A stretch of 64,000 bases of DNA from Reticulascus tulasneorum (lineage: Eukaryota > Ascomycota > Sordariomycetes > Glomerellales > Reticulascaceae): the NCBI GenBank assembly GCA_001557505.1, contig LSAX01000010.1:124001-188000 (forward strand), in the 5' to 3' direction. This document shows, piece by piece, positions 22,517-34,711 of the stretch. The notes under the pieces were generated by a model. That model searched no databases and had not been told where the DNA came from. It was given only the letters and a program-made list of their open reading frames with translations. The position numbers and the translations under genes are program-made. Within the stretch, counting starts at the first letter, position 1; the number at the start of each line of letters is the position of its first letter.

Positions 22517-25500
22517 TCAACTACACATCCCAACTCCAATTTGACCGTCGCCAATCCCCAGCGACTCCATTTTCCCCGGAAGATCCAATGCCCCCGGATT
22601 ATCAACTTGACCATGAACTTTATGATCACCGGTGACAGCAGATTTGGATTCCTCTGCCGTCACTACTGTTCTCTCGCGCTTTGACCCTGACCTGCCCACC
22701 TCATCGGGACGGCTAATGAGGGCTGGTGGCTCATCGTCGTCATCCGCTTCCTCATCCAACAAATCGTCTAGGTCATCCTGCGGGTCGAGAAACGGCGACG
22801 AGCTGGGCTCTTCCTCTCGCAGGCGGCTTGATGGATGTTTCACATGCTCCTCCTCTTCATCTGCGAGCCGAACAATCGTCTCCCCACCGGGTAACTTGAT
22901 GTCCGACGCAGCTAAAGTCTCTGCGATGTCGAGAAGCAGCACATCCATCGGGCAGATGTATGCGACATGTTTCCGAGCACTCCAAGCCAAGACATGGCCA
23001 CAAACGCGGCCATGGCGCCGCTCAATCACCCACGCTCCGCTGTCTCCTGGGATGCCCAGCGGTAGCTGCTTGCCATCGGGGATTTGCTCGGTCGGCTTCT
23101 CGGCAGCAGTGCTGGTAACCTGGTACGTGTGGCTTGGTGACGCCCGTCCGAATATCTTGACGCTCGTAAGTGCTGGCAGGATTAGCCCGCCCTGGAGCCC
23201 ACTTGTGCGTGCGACACATTGGACTTCCAGACCTGGTAAGGCGGATGCGGGTGCCACGGTGGTTGGGTGAAGGTCGATGCCCTCGCTCGATGACCGGGCC
23301 CCTGGCGCCGATGAAACGTTGGTTGTGATCCGGGGAATCAAGTTATCGTCGGGTAGCCGGTCGTCGTGGAATTCGAATAAGGCCCAATCAATCTCATGCA
23401 CCAGCCCATTCTGTCTTCGCCGCCTGATTCCACTGGAGGCATAGATCTCGCCCAGTCTAAAGGTATCGAGGTGATCCTCTGCAGCTGTTTCCGGAGAAGG
23501 GTAGAACCCCTCTTCGACGTCATCCATCGCAGGCTGGGTCACGATGTAGCCTTCCCCGCAGCCAGGCTCAACCCCAGGGATATCGCCTTGTTCGTTGTAC
23601 TCGCCATCCTCATCCTCGCTATCTTCGTCTTCGTCATCTGACGCATCGCTCGTGATGTCCGTCTCGGATGTTTCTGACTCCGAGTCCGAGAACTCGCAAG
23701 CAAAGTCCTCCGTGCCACTGCTTTCTCCCGACGAATCGGCGTACCAGTCGAAGCGTACATCGTCCGGTCTTGCCATACTGCGCAGGGTCGGTTTAGTTTC
23801 ATCCTGACTTGAAGCATGATGAGCTTGGTCAGGGTCGTCGAGCATGTGGTGCACCGTCATGCCGTACGGCTTGTCATCCACGATGACCAATCCTCCAAAG
23901 CTGACCGGTGGCAGGTGACGGTCCCCAATCCAAGCGCCAATACTGGCGCCGTTGTTGGGCCGCTCTTGGAATTCGGGGTTTGCCGGTACAATTTCGCGAT
24001 CATCGCCTTGTTCCTCATCGTCCCCTTCAGCCATGCTCCTTTTCACAGATTTTGGCTCTTTTCGGGAACGCAGAACTTGTCCCCGGCAAACCTTGAGACC
24101 GAAGCCCTGCGCTCCGTCGGACAGCTCACTCATCTTACGGGTCAATATCGCCTTCACCTTGCTGACAGATGTGCACACGACCAGCACGGTCGGACGTGTC
24201 TTCTGCGGCGAGACGCCGATAGACTCGAGTGATATCTCAACAGATTCGGGGTTCTTGCGGTAGAAATGTCGGAGAGCATGGTTGATTTGGGGCATGACCA
24301 CTGTATTCCACTTGTCGATCGCATCGGGTGGCAACGGCACGTGGGGGAACAATCGCAGCTTCGTGGGTTCCGGCTTGATCGGAGATATTTGCTTCGGTTT
24401 TTCTACCAGAATGTCAGTGCCGGGCACCCGCAACGCCCCATATGGCCACTCACCACCCATGCTAGGCTTGAAGAATTCGCCCTTCTCGGATGGCGGTTCC
24501 GGAACGATGCGGGATTGCGCCATAGTAGCTGCCTTGTGGGATACGACGTCTGCCGGCTTTGACTCGGTAGAAGGTCCCGACTGACTTCGTTGCGCGGTTC
24601 GCCCAGTAGAAGAGATCAAATCGTCGCCCAGGTCTTGGCTCAACCGTTCCTCCAAGCCACTCACGCCGTCCAAGATGCAGCAAGCCTCCAAGTAGCGGCT
24701 GGCCTTGACCTGAACGCTTGACAAAAGCTCCTCGCCGGTACATCGACCAGATAGCTCCTTGTCGACGGCGTCCCAACATGACTGGACCGCTTTCGTGTAT
24801 AGGGTGCCGCATCGAATGGCGAGCTGCTCGAGGACAGATTCGGGGATTGACGGGGACGATGGATCGGGTACGAGATTCTCCAGCTTAGTCCATAAGCCAA
24901 TAGACAGGAGCACCATGGCGAGTGAGTAAAGGTCTAAGATGCGGGAGTCGGTCCGATCCGTGATCGGTGATTGCGACATGGTGCGAGGATCGAGGGGGTG
25001 GCGGAAGAGACGTAAGAATGGCGATGGCGCTTCCTCGGTCGAGGCATCGGGAAACAGATCGAACGAGGAGACCAACGGCCGGCGGACATCCACTTCCCCC
25101 GTGGTCGTGCCCGGCTCCGTGTTGGCAGCGTTGCAGAAGGACACGTTCGAGTCGACGAGGTTTCCGTGCGTGATGCCTCGGACATGCATATCGAAGACTG
25201 TATTCGCAAGGTTGTAAGCGAGGCGGAACTTCGCTTCCAGCCGCGGCTCAAAGTCTGGTCGAGACAGGAGATCACCTAGGGTGCAGAGATTGTAGAGTGG
25301 ATTCTGTGTGTAGTGCTCAAAGGACACGGCGTTGAAACCCTGTGGAAAGTGGTAGACCAGCCCGAGGCGAGAGCGCTCCAGATCTTCAAAATAACCGAGG
25401 AGTCTGGGGAGTCCGGTCCATGCGCCGGGCGACCTCTGCGATTCTTGCTGCAGTCCCGCGGACATCTTTTCGAAGCGGGCCATAGGTGGCATAATGCCGG

Positions 25501-26281
25501 TAGTCGAGTATATGGAGTCGAAGCCGGCAAACTCGAGGAGCAGGGGCGCCCACGGCTGGCGGCCGGTACGCTGTGCGGTCTCGCTCCAGGCTTGCTTGCT
25601 CATGAAGACAACTTCTCGTCGGGAGGCCCCGATGGAAGGTTCCGTCATGGGCTCGGCTTGCATTTCTCGCAGATTAGTCAAGGTTAGCGGGTCAATCTGC
25701 TGGGGCGTCTGCATTCGCGTCGACTCGAACGGCCGAAGTTCCTCGGTAGAAGAGGAGGACTTGTACAGCCTCGCGCGCGCTTGCTGGGAAGACAAGGCAG
25801 CCGACGACCGGGTTCTGGAAAGGTCATAGAGCGTGTCGATCGATGTCGTCAGGTCCCGCACGAGGTCTTCGAATCGTCCTCGATCCCAGACCACGAGGGA
25901 GATCTTTTGATCCCCACTCGCCTTGTCGGACCGCCGCTCACTGGCAAGCTGCCTCTTGGAGCTCTGCCATAACGGTTCGGCCTCGGCTAGGATGTCCTTG
26001 ATCGTCGACATGATACTGCCGACGATCTCGCTGAGGCCGGCCTTGGAGAGAGACTCATCGATCTCCGCCGACTGGTTCGGATCGGACCACTCCAGGCCCC
26101 AGCTCACAAAGCGGTCCTTCTGAATGCGGAGTTTCCTGTGCAGGGCCTTGATCTCCGGGTCCTCGGCATTCTGGACTGGATTGCTGACGAAGTCGGACGA
26201 CTTCTTGGTGTCGTTGTAGAGCCTGCTCAGGCGGCGCTGGAACGGGAGCTGGAAGCCCCCAAGGGGGAGAAAAGAGTCCAT
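22517..26281 (-). CDS. HeLo-like / pseudokinase / trypsin-like protease fusion, function unknown
   Basis: An uninterrupted frame of 1254 residues from a good ATG. Residues 1 to about 160 are helical; [18 protein letters not shown] resembles the HeLo (prion-inhibition and propagation) domain. Residues about 260-560 look like a degenerate protein kinase. [11 protein letters not shown] stands where HRDxxxxN is expected, SSFDLF where DFG is expected, and [12 protein letters not shown] matches the kinase F helix. The catalytic Asp is replaced, so it is a pseudokinase. After a linker and a very acidic Ser/Asp/Glu tract (about residues 840-915) comes a chymotrypsin-like protease. Its putative triad is His811 or His812 (MTVHHML), Asp965 (EIDWALFEF) and Ser1081 (GDSGAW). 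There is no signal peptide. An in-frame 51-nt segment (24403-24453) looks like an intron, so the spliced protein may be 1237 residues. Domain names are from motif reading only; the N-terminal assignment is the weakest. Confidence 0.75.
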   Translation of the reverse strand: MDSFLPLGGFQLPFQRRLSRLYNDTKKSSDFVSNPVQNAEDPEIKALHRKLRIQKDRFVSWGLEWSDPNQSAEIDESLSKAGLSEIVGSIMSTIKDILAEAEPLWQSSKRQLASERRSDKASGDQKISLVVWDRGRFEDLVRDLTTSIDTLYDLSRTRSSAALSSQQARARLYKSSSSTEELRPFESTRMQTPQQIDPLTLTNLREMQAEPMTEPSIGASRREVVFMSKQAWSETAQRTGRQPWAPLLLEFAGFDSIYSTTGIMPPMARFEKMSAGLQQESQRSPGAWTGLPRLLGYFEDLERSRLGLVYHFPQGFNAVSFEHYTQNPLYNLCTLGDLLSRPDFEPRLEAKFRLAYNLANTVFDMHVRGITHGNLVDSNVSFCNAANTEPGTTTGEVDVRRPLVSSFDLFPDASTEEAPSPFLRLFRHPLDPRTMSQSPITDRTDSRILDLYSLAMVLLSIGLWTKLENLVPDPSSPSIPESVLEQLAIRCGTLYTKAVQSCWDAVDKELSGRCTGEELLSSVQVKASRYLEACCILDGVSGLEERLSQDLGDDLISSTGRTAQRSQSGPSTESKPADVVSHKAATMAQSRIVPEPPSEKGEFFKPSMGGEWPYGALRVPGTDILVEKPKQISPIKPEPTKLRLFPHVPLPPDAIDKWNTVVMPQINHALRHFYRKNPESVEISLESIGVSPQKTRPTVLVVCTSVSKVKAILTRKMSELSDGAQGFGLKVCRGQVLRSRKEPKSVKRSMAEGDDEEQGDDREIVPANPEFQERPNNGASIGAWIGDRHLPPVSFGGLVIVDDKPYGMTVHHMLDDPDQAHHASSQDETKPTLRSMARPDDVRFDWYADSSGESSGTEDFACEFSDSESETSETDITSDASDDEDEDSEDEDGEYNEQGDIPGVEPGCGEGYIVTQPAMDDVEEGFYPSPETAAEDHLDTFRLGEIYASSGIRRRRQNGLVHEIDWALFEFHDDRLPDDNLIPRITTNVSSAPGARSSSEGIDLHPTTVAPASALPGLEVQCVARTSGLQGGLILPALTSVKIFGRASPSHTYQVTSTAAEKPTEQIPDGKQLPLGIPGDSGAWVIERRHGRVCGHVLAWSARKHVAYICPMDVLLLDIAETLAASDIKLPGGETIVRLADEEEEHVKHPSSRLREEEPSSSPFLDPQDDLDDLLDEEADDDDEPPALISRPDEVGRSGSKRERTVVTAEESKSAVTGDHKVHGQVDNPGALDLPGKMESLGIGDGQIGVGMCS
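24403..24453 (-). other. Possible in-frame 51-nt intron in the HeLo-like/protease gene
   Basis: On the minus strand it begins GTGAGTGG, contains a CACTGAC branch-like sequence 11-12 bases before the end and ends GGTAG. Its length is a multiple of three with no stop, so splicing or retention both keep the frame. The encoded 17 residues lie in a linker, so conservation cannot decide. Confidence 0.5.
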
Positions 26282-26431
26282 CGCGCTGAGTGGGCGAGTG
26301 TGAGAAGCGAAACGGGGGAGGGTAGACGGGGTTCTGGAAGGTCGGTCTCAGCCAGAACGATATGAGGAGAGGTGTCTGACGATTGAGATATGCATGAGTA
26401 AATGGGTCCTAGAGCCGAAAAAGAGCCATGG

Positions 26432-26438
26432 TATATAA
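26432..26438 (-). promoter_or_regulatory. TATA-like element of the HeLo-like/protease gene
   Basis: A TATATA sequence lies about 150 bases upstream of the ATG at 26281 on the minus strand. Based on sequence and position only. Confidence 0.3.
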
Positions 26439-26551
26439 TCGCAGAGATGGGAGATGTAGAGTAAGCAGGCGGACCGCGGCTGGAATATACACGAATGTCC
26501 GTTCAAGATGCGGCGGGGCTGTGATAGTCGCAACCGGTACTGGTAGCGGCG

Positions 26552-26587
26552 GAGTGAGTGAGTTAGTGAGCGAGTGAGTGAGTGAGT
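26552..26587 (+). repeat. GTGA-type microsatellite
   Basis: About 36 bases of imperfect GAGT/GTGA units (GAGTGAGTGAGTTAGTGAGC and a second block), upstream of the HeLo-like gene. Confidence 0.85.
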
Positions 26588-29425
26588 ATTACTACGATGA
26601 TGATTATGCGGGGATCGATTTGGAGGACAGAGGAAGCAAAAGCACGGAGGATCTCTTCGGGTTCAATGACCCTTTACAAAGAACGATGGTATTCGGGTGC
26701 CTATGGCGGAGCCATGGGAAATGCTCGGCGACGAATGCTCCTTGCGTAATAAGATATGATGGAGAGACTCTGACCCTTCCTCTGCGCTTTGGTTGAGCGA
26801 CGGGCCCCCAAATGCTGTTGCCTGAAGATCGTGTGTCGTTGAGCGGGCCAGCCGATGGGAGATTGCAGCGCCTGATTGGCCGGTTTAATTCTGGAGCCTG
26901 AGAAGTGGAGCTGGCCACCCATTTCTGGAGCCTTGGCTAGACTCATGCTAAGGCCAGCAACTGGCCCGTGCACAGATCAAAAGTCACGCGTGAGATCATG
27001 TGATGCCTTTTATATGAGCAATTGAGGAGTGAATATGTCCCCTGGGGCGAGATCTCCAGGGGAAGAATTTTCCGGGTTTTGGCTCAGGCTACTGCCTGGA
27101 TTTACGAACGTGGCTGATTCCATGCGAGCTCAAATGCTGCGGCGCCTGGCACTCTGCGTGCCAGATCCGATACCTCTGTTCCTGGCTTGCTCCTGGGTAT
27201 GTGTTGGTGTCGTGGACGCCTTCGTGATGGACCCCTGACGACTACCAACGTAGCCACTCCGCAGATATGAAATTCTCCATCGTAATGTTACGGAGGACTA
27301 CTTGACGGGATCTTGGGTGACCTGTCGAGCACGCGATTTGAAATCCGAGCGATAATTATGTTCCCCAGCATACACGACGGCTGCATGTTGCTTTAAGGTG
27401 GTCCGGACATGCTGACTGATCCGCGATGCATCCCCTTCCCCCCAACCAACTCGGGCTCTTGGCCAAAAACCCAATCCCTCGGTCATGCTCGTATTCCTGC
27501 GTATAGTTCAAACCGTTTACTGAATAGCGTTGTCGTCTCAGAGGCTAGACTACTTCGTACCTCGTTCGCTCCCAGGCAAACACAGAAACCCTTACAGGCA
27601 AATGCTCCCGGAACTCATGGAGCCAGGGACGTTCCCTTGACGGCCGCTACCGAATTTGCGTATCAATCCCTGCTACATGTGCAAAATCTCGCTGCCTAAC
27701 TTCGTTACTCCAATAGAGGTTGCACGCGTTAAGGGGGACCCGCAGATGCCTTAAGCTGCCGAGCAGGCTTATTACACCGTCACTCCCGACGGAGCGCTGA
27801 GAAATCTCCCGTCTTGGTTGGCCCGAGACCAAAATGGCTCCGAGAACAGCCCCTACTGGCGATAGCTCCTCCAATTAGAAACCATGCTCATGCCGACGAG
27901 CCAACACCCACCTCCCACATGCATTCTTATCCTGATTGATGAGCAGCATGCATCTTCCTGCTTCCTGAGTGTGTGTGACCTCTGCATGCGCCACACCTGT
28001 TAGACTGCGATCAGTTGCCACTAAGAGTGTATAGATCTGCCATCTTCTCAGTTCTTTGCAACTTCATTATGGAGATATCACGGACTTGCTCTTGGCTTAT
28101 CTCGAAAGCTCAAGACGCACAGTCTAAAGCTTCTGTGCCTCGTCGATAATATCAAAGGCTGAGAAACGCGCAATGTGCCTCATTATTTTTTTTTTGGCGT
28201 TGACCAAATCAAGTCTCTTGGGATACGTCCATACAATATCCATCGGGCAGTCATGTAGGGACACTCATCCGTCATGCAGTTGCAACGGAAGACCTGATAT
28301 CACTGTTCCATCCTGGGGCGCAGTGAGCAAATAGCTCCGATGAGATTAGGATCTTGTTGACAGCCAGACTGGAGCGATTCAGTCGTCTATGCACGATGTG
28401 GCCTAGATGGGTTTAAAGTAAGGCTCGACTAACTAGGACCTGGCAGCGGACCAAAGTCTGGATGAGGTGTCCAGCCCCGATTTCATCCGCGAAGGTTTTA
28501 CGAGACGTGCAGCTCTCCGCTTAGACAATGGCACTACAGCATGAACGGTTGGCTGATTAACCAACCGTGGTAGCACTTCACATCAACCCTGCGTTGATCC
28601 AGCACAGAAATCGTTATGATGCAGTTATACTGGTGTCTGACAGTATCACACTAAACCCCTACGTAGGTCTATTTTAACAGTAGATCTTGCTTCTTAGTAA
28701 AATGAAAACGCTATTATCAATCAATTTGGGACCTGAGTACGGACTAATTATATGCACATGGCATCGTGGCTGAGAATAGATGGATCCTTATTTATGATCG
28801 AAGCCCCCAAAACATCGCGCCGGGTCTAAATTTAGAGCCAGAGAAGGTTGCTTTGGGACGCTGCATGAAATGTGCATCGTGGCAGTTGAGTCTTAGTCCA
28901 GTAGTTCAACACAAGTGAGCAGAAGTGAACGGGTCAGAACATTGCTATCTGCACATTTATTACACTCCATCGAACTGCTAGATATATACACGCGTATATG
29001 CGCATGACACCTCCCCCAGAAGACATTCTGGAATTTGTTGTTGGGCCTGCCGACCAGTGCAGTTCCAAAGTAAAAGCTCGCTGTAACCAAATAAACGCCA
29101 ACCCCATGCCGCTGTGGTACTGCACGATGATAAGAAATGGTGACCTGAGAGCGGGATAGTTGGCAGCATGGATCATCTCCCTACTAAGAAAATAAGATAA
29201 CATTCGGGCCGTTATTTTGTGTTGTTCTTTGATGGTAGGACAAGAACCAAGTAAAATGGCGGACCAGAGTCGAGATCAAGGCAGGGAGTCCGGGGTATCT
29301 GCTAAAACTCGAGAGAAAGAGTGAGCGAATGGTGTGCCGGTATGGCGGAATTGGATGGGTTTATAGTCGTATTTGTTTTCTCGTGCAATCGTGGATTCAC
29401 GTAAGCTTCAATTCTAGCGCGTTGT

Positions 29426-32400
29426 TCATAGTTCATCTCGGACATGCTGCGCAGTCTCCTTCACCGCATCGGTGGCAACAGATGCGGCACTCGCAACCTT
29501 CTCTCCAACACCCTGGGCGGCATCGCCCGCTTGGCTTGCCACAGACTGAACGGTATCAGCACCAGCGGCAGCAACCGACCCGGCGGCTGCAGTAGCTTCA
29601 CTGACGTAGCTCGAGGCAGAGGACGCGGCGGTAGCATACGCTGCCTGGAGACGGGACAAGACACTCTCGGAATACGTGGGCTCCTTGCCCACAATGAGCT
29701 CGGAAACAAGGCTGCTCACAGCCTCGTATTGCTTGGCTGCTTCCTGAGATGCGGTCGAAGCATAGCCTCCAGCCACCTCATTGAGAGATTGAGCAGAGTT
29801 GCCAACGGCTGCGGTGGCCGTACCAGCATAATCGCCAACGACGCTGAAGGCACTTTCGTACCAAGGCGTGGGCGTTGGTGCGCCGTAGACCTGAACGCTG
29901 ATTTGGTTCACCAGCGCATCCCAGCCGCCAGACACGCTCTCTCCAGCAGCATTGGCGGCGGCTAGAACCTGATCGCTGGCGCCGACGGCTGCAGAAGATA
30001 CCGACTCGCTTACGACAGACGCTGCGGAAGAAACGGAGTCACTCACAATAGACGCCGCAGACGACACAGTGTCGCCTGCAGCAGCCACGATGGAACCGGC
30101 GCTGTCAGTGGCAGCCGAAATGGCCGAGGCCGCTGATTCGGTGGCATCGGAGGCGACCGACGCTGCTGATTCGGTGGCCACAGAGGCAATGGACGATGCA
30201 GTGCCGGCCAAGTTGGTTGGGGTTGGCGTAGCCGTGGCTGAGCTAAGGGCTGACGAAGCAGCAGAAATGAACTCGGCATAACGAGCATGCGCGACGCCCA
30301 AGCCAGCATAGTAGTTGTACTTGGCCTGCTCCATGAGCTTCTCAACCGTTGCGGTGGGTGTCGCTGTGGCGAGACCAAGAGCAATCTTGGCGCTTTCGTA
30401 TTGTTCCTCCGCCCACGCGCGTCCTTCGTTCAGTCTTTGAGAAGCGATGGACTCCACATGAGTCCAATCGACAAGGGTGGGCAGAGAACGAGCGGTAGGC
30501 GTGCCGTGGATGCCCTGCGAGGCGGCGTCCAGAGCCTCGCTTAGTCGGGCGCTGGCAGCGGCTATGGCCGCGGAGTAGCCTGAAGAAACGGATGACAGCA
30601 TCTCTTCGTGTGCAGGCTTCGGTGTTCCGTATATCTGGGCGGAGACAGCGGAAACAGCGGCATCATACTTGTCGGAGGCCTGCGAGATGGCGTTTGAATA
30701 TGCCTCCTGAGCCTTAGATGATATACTCTCTACATCGGTGTAGTCGTCGAGGATCGGCTGCCGACTGGGGACTGACTGTGCAGCTGCTCCGAGGAACACT
30801 GGCTTTACCGATTCAGTCTCGGTAGGAATAGGAACATCTTCCACGGACTCTGAAATGATTTCCTCCTCGAGTTGTGCTTTGGGAGGGACTTCCTGTGCCT
30901 CGTCGTCAGTAGCCGGTGATGTACCGGTGTTGTCGACGATAATTGACTGGTCCTCGCCGGCAATGACCGTTGAAGCAAGATCCTCAGTCGGGGCTGCGGG
31001 TTCGGGCGATGATGAGATGGCGCTGGCAATGCTAGACAAGGGGCTGCCCTTCACGACGCTCGAGCCCTCGCTAACAATGCTGCCGACAGTCTCGGAGGCC
31101 GCGGATGCAAAGTCCTCGACGATCTTAGTCGCGGAGTTACCTGCGCTATTCAAACTATCCTTGGCATCGCTGATCAAACCACTAGCCGTTGCCTGGTCAT
31201 CGGGCTTCGTTGTGGCTGGCGATTCATCTTCGATCAAGCTGGCCGCCGACTCGAGAGGGTCTGACTCAGGAGTAGATGTGGCTTGTGCTGCGTCTACGGC
31301 CGCCTGGATGTCATCGCTGTCGAAGTTGTCCGATGAATCTCCGATGGACAGCTTTAGGAGACCGACTTGCTTGATACGGGCGAGCTCCTTTGCGGCGGCC
31401 TGCGCGGCCTGCATGCCGGCATCTTCAATCTCGCCAGAGGCTTCTCGAGTTTCGTCCAGGCCGGGGTGAGTGGTGATGAGTTGCTTCAGATCATTCATCC
31501 ACTCCGAGAAGCGGTCTCTCAGTTCGTGATACTTCGCCCAGTCCTTATACGTGACGCCGTCCATCCAGGCCCATTTCATACCGATCTTCTGCATTGCGAG
31601 GTCGCGGATGCCATCTAAAATCTTGAATTGATTTTGGGCAGCTTTGGTGATGGCTGCCTCCATCTCAAGCTCGAAGTTCTCCTTCCAAGTTCGAATATCC
31701 TGAGCTTTCTCCTTGATAGACAAACCGGCCTTCCGGACGGCCGCATTAAGGTCTTCCGTAGCGGTATCCGGCTTGTCGGCCGACTTCTGCACGATCTTCG
31801 AAATCTCCTTCTTCAAAGTCTCGACCTCTTCGTTTGATGTGTGTTCCAGCTGCGAAATAAGGGACTTGCCCATGGTTTTGATGTTGCGCTCGATCATGCG
31901 CTTGGAAATTTCCCCGACACGCTCTTCCATCTCCGCAGCACCTTCATCGGCAGCTTTGGCGAACTTGGTCTGCCATGATTCGAGATCTTCGGCGATCACT
32001 TCGCGGACAGACTTGCGCTCATCCGTCTCCCCTTCAGCGGGTGTAATGACGATGGGGCCTTTCTTGTCGGTTTTTTCGATCTTGGGGAAAGACGAGGCGT
32101 CAGGAATCGGCGTACTCTCGACGACCGTGCTAGACTGGACGGTAGTGGATATCGAGGACGCGACAGACGAAGTCGGCTTGGCGAAAGAGGAGGATTTTGC
32201 CGCGGCCGTGCTAGGGTCCAGTTCGTTAGTGCCTGTAATAGGTGTGACAGGAAAACAAGGGTTGGCTTACCTTTCAGGAGCGCTCTCGATGACTGTCTTG
32301 GATTGCTCCTTGTACCGACCCAGACGCTGTCCTATTCTGGCAAGCTGCGGTTCGACGTTTTCCAGATAGACCACTCGCACATGGGGCCAGACGGTGCTGT

Positions 32401-33260
32401 CCAGGAACACGTACGTCTTGTTCCAAGCCCAGTAGGCAGAGGGAAGCGCAGTATCGGTTGTGAAGGTTGAAGCGACGCCGTAGCCCTGCGCCGCATAGGG
32501 CTGGAGGAACTTGTAAGATGGTAGTAGGAGCTCGTGGTAGGTCTGAAGGGCGTTGGTACGAGCGATGTCGTAATATGGAGACAACGTGCCTGAGACACGA
32601 GTGACGTGCGGAGCGAGGGACTGATCGTACTTCTCCTGGGCTAGCTTCTGGTAGACGGCCAACTGGGGCTGGATGGTCTTATCCCACTGGGCCTGCCCGA
32701 ACGTCTGGGCCTGCTGAAGTCGCGGGGCGCCATACTTGGTAGCGTAAGCGCGGGCTGGGACCAAGACGGTCTGGTCGACGGAGTTGTAGTACGGCCTTGC
32801 CTTCTCGACATACGGAGCGGCGTAGGTGTCGTAGTACGGTGTAAGATGTGGGGATGCTGCCTGCTTAAGCTGAAAGTATGGCTTGCAAATCTTGGGGGAC
32901 GTCTCGTCGCAGGCATCCAAGGTAGCAGGGCATCGGAGCAGGACCGTTATGATGGAGTACCATGTCAAAAGCCTGCGGTGAAAGCGTTAGAAGTGTGACG
33001 TGGAGAGAAGAGGACAAGCACAGATATATGAGAGAAAACGCGACCGTGACGAACCTGGCAGCGATGTTGAAAAGACGGGCAAATATGCTGGACTTGGGGA
33101 TGGGAGACTGTCTCCTCTTGAGGGTGACAGCATGACCGTTGAGGCCGTTCAATTTCCCATTCACGTTGCCATTCAGCTTTCCGTTCAGCTTTCCGTTCGC
33201 CTTCCCGTTGAGATGTTTCGTCCCGTTGGGGGCCTTTGCATAGCCATTTGTTGCCTCCAT
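29426..33260 (-). CDS. ER-targeted Ala/Ser-rich repeat protein with RDEL C-terminus, function unknown
   Basis: Three exons (33260-33055, 32972-32271, 32210-29426) encode 1230 residues. The N-terminus has low-complexity NGK repeats (about residues 13-42), then a basic stretch and one hydrophobic segment (LLTWYSIITVLL, about residues 69-82). A middle region follows with many Tyr/Pro-spaced segments (YYDTYAAPYVEKARPYYN). The long C-terminal part is rich in Ala, Ser and Glu and has coiled-coil and degenerate repeats marked by YGTPKP, HGTPTA, TATPTP and YGAPTP. It ends HVRDEL; RDEL is a known K/HDEL-type ER-retrieval signal (as in human ERp44). A basic N-side followed by a single membrane segment predicts a type II protein with a lumenal C-terminus, consistent with RDEL. 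Intron 2 must use the later acceptor CCTAG, since the earlier CAG leads to a stop. I do not recognise the family or its function. Confidence 0.82.
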
Positions 33261-34460
33261 TGGGGAGGGTTACGGTGGACTCGAGCCACTGGGGGTGGAG
33301 AGTTCGATTTGGAGTAGCTGGCTGGTTGTGTGCAAAGTAAAGTCGAGTCGTCGCGAGCGTCGACGTCGTTGTGTATCGTACTTATTGTGATGCCGTAGCG
33401 ATCGAGTCGAATGGGCTACCTACTTGGTCTAATGTGTTGGCGTTGTCAGTCAACAAAGGATGACGGAGGAGAAAAGAAAGAAGCAGGAGATGACGAACGG
33501 GGTTTTCGTCTCGGCCGTTTTGCACGAGCTTTTACAGGGGGGCGGGGTCCGGGCTCTTCGCTGCGGGAGCACAACACACCACCAGAGAAGGCACTGCAGG
33601 GATGTTTCCAGAGTGGGACCACGGGCACAGGCAGGAGCTTTCTTCAAAAGATGCGACGTTAATTCCTTTAGGGGGGGGATTTGGCAACAGAAGACAAAAC
33701 GGATGGAGATATCTGGAAGAATGCAGGTAGTATCGAGACGATGCGAGCCAACCAAGATGATAAATATCAGATAGGTAGTTAGTAAAAGAGAAAAAGACAG
33801 AGAGGAGAGGGATAGCAGCTGGCGGATTCTTTCTCTTGGTGCTATCGAGCTATGGGTTGTCTTTCCCCGCCAAGTTTTTGCTGGTATTTTGTACCTCCCT
33901 AGGCAATCTTGGTAAGTTCTACGATACCCTAGAGGTAATTAGGTAGCCTGTGTGGCAGAGCAGGACGCCAAGGTGCGTGTCTAGCTAGGGTAGGTACCTT
34001 AGGGCACTGCTAGTTTCATCCAACCTACAGGTCTTTTCCCCAAACCATGCGACAAAAGAACGTCATCGAGCCTATCACTATTATCATAGGCAAATCGGTC
34101 ACTCGTCCGATGTCTCGCCCGCCACAATTGTCGGCAGGCTGAATGTTGGGGGGGGACTTGAACTTCGATGATTGGATAGTCGCGCCACGGCTCTGGAAAA
34201 CAGGACTTTCTATGATTGCATAGTTCCTTCAACGGGGCCAATCATGACGGGGTCGGGGACGCACCTACGAGAGACTAGAGACGCACCATTGCATCGTTGG
34301 AATGCGGCCACTCAACAGAGCTGGGAGAATTCTTAAATATTTCCTGCTGGCCTTTCAAAGCACGTACGTACATAGTGTCGTAGGCAGAAGGGCCGATGGA
34401 TGACTGAAGCATCAGAAGGGATGGCGGGACATGGATATTAAACCAAGGTGGTTAGCTACC

Positions 34461-34472
34461 TACCTTAAGGTA
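34461..34472. repeat. Perfect palindrome TACCTTAAGGTA within a longer inverted repeat
   Basis: The 12-bp palindrome is flanked by CTACC on the left and AGGTAG on the right, extending the inverted repeat to about 23 bases with one bulged base. It belongs to the ACCTACC/GGTAGGT motif family seen in several intergenic regions here. Confidence 0.7.
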
Positions 34473-34696
34473 AGGTAGTTGGCTACCTCCAGAACCTGGG
34501 TCCATGGCAAGCCGAGTCTCCAGTATGATTTCAACTTGGATAATCCATGACCGCGTTGATGGGGCTGGACGTGCAATCGTGGATAAATATGACGTGACTG
34601 TATCCCATGTCCCTGGGTGAGTTGCATCTGCCATGATTCCACTCGCGAACCTGCAGCTAGGAGATGTTTCAAGCTGAATCCCAAATGCTCTCTTAA

Positions 34697-34711
34697 CCCC
34701 CCCCCCCCCCC
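34697..34711 (+). repeat. Homopolymer of 15 C
   Basis: Uninterrupted run of 15 C in the divergent region before DOA10; the longest G/C homopolymer in the window. Confidence 0.9.

Larger units (their letters stand above)
26282..29425. other. Long intergenic region (3.1 kb)
   Basis: The longest gene-free stretch. It holds the promoter of the HeLo-like gene and the 3' region of the RDEL gene. There is a GTGA microsatellite at 26552-26587 and a T-tract near 28188. The frame at 26578-26796 runs through the microsatellite and lacks an ATG start. No transposon-like protein, terminal repeat or RNA gene is recognised. Confidence 0.5.

Noticed and set aside
26578..26796. Frame with an acidic, Tyr-rich N-terminus (EYYYDDDYAGIDLEDRG)
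   Set aside because: It starts at a GTG within the GTGA microsatellite and has no ATG or homologous features; probably chance.
26282..29425. Decayed transposon in the 3.1 kb gap
   Set aside because: No terminal repeats, target-site duplication or transposase/reverse-transcriptase motifs could be seen. A dinucleotide (RIP) index would be needed and was not computed.
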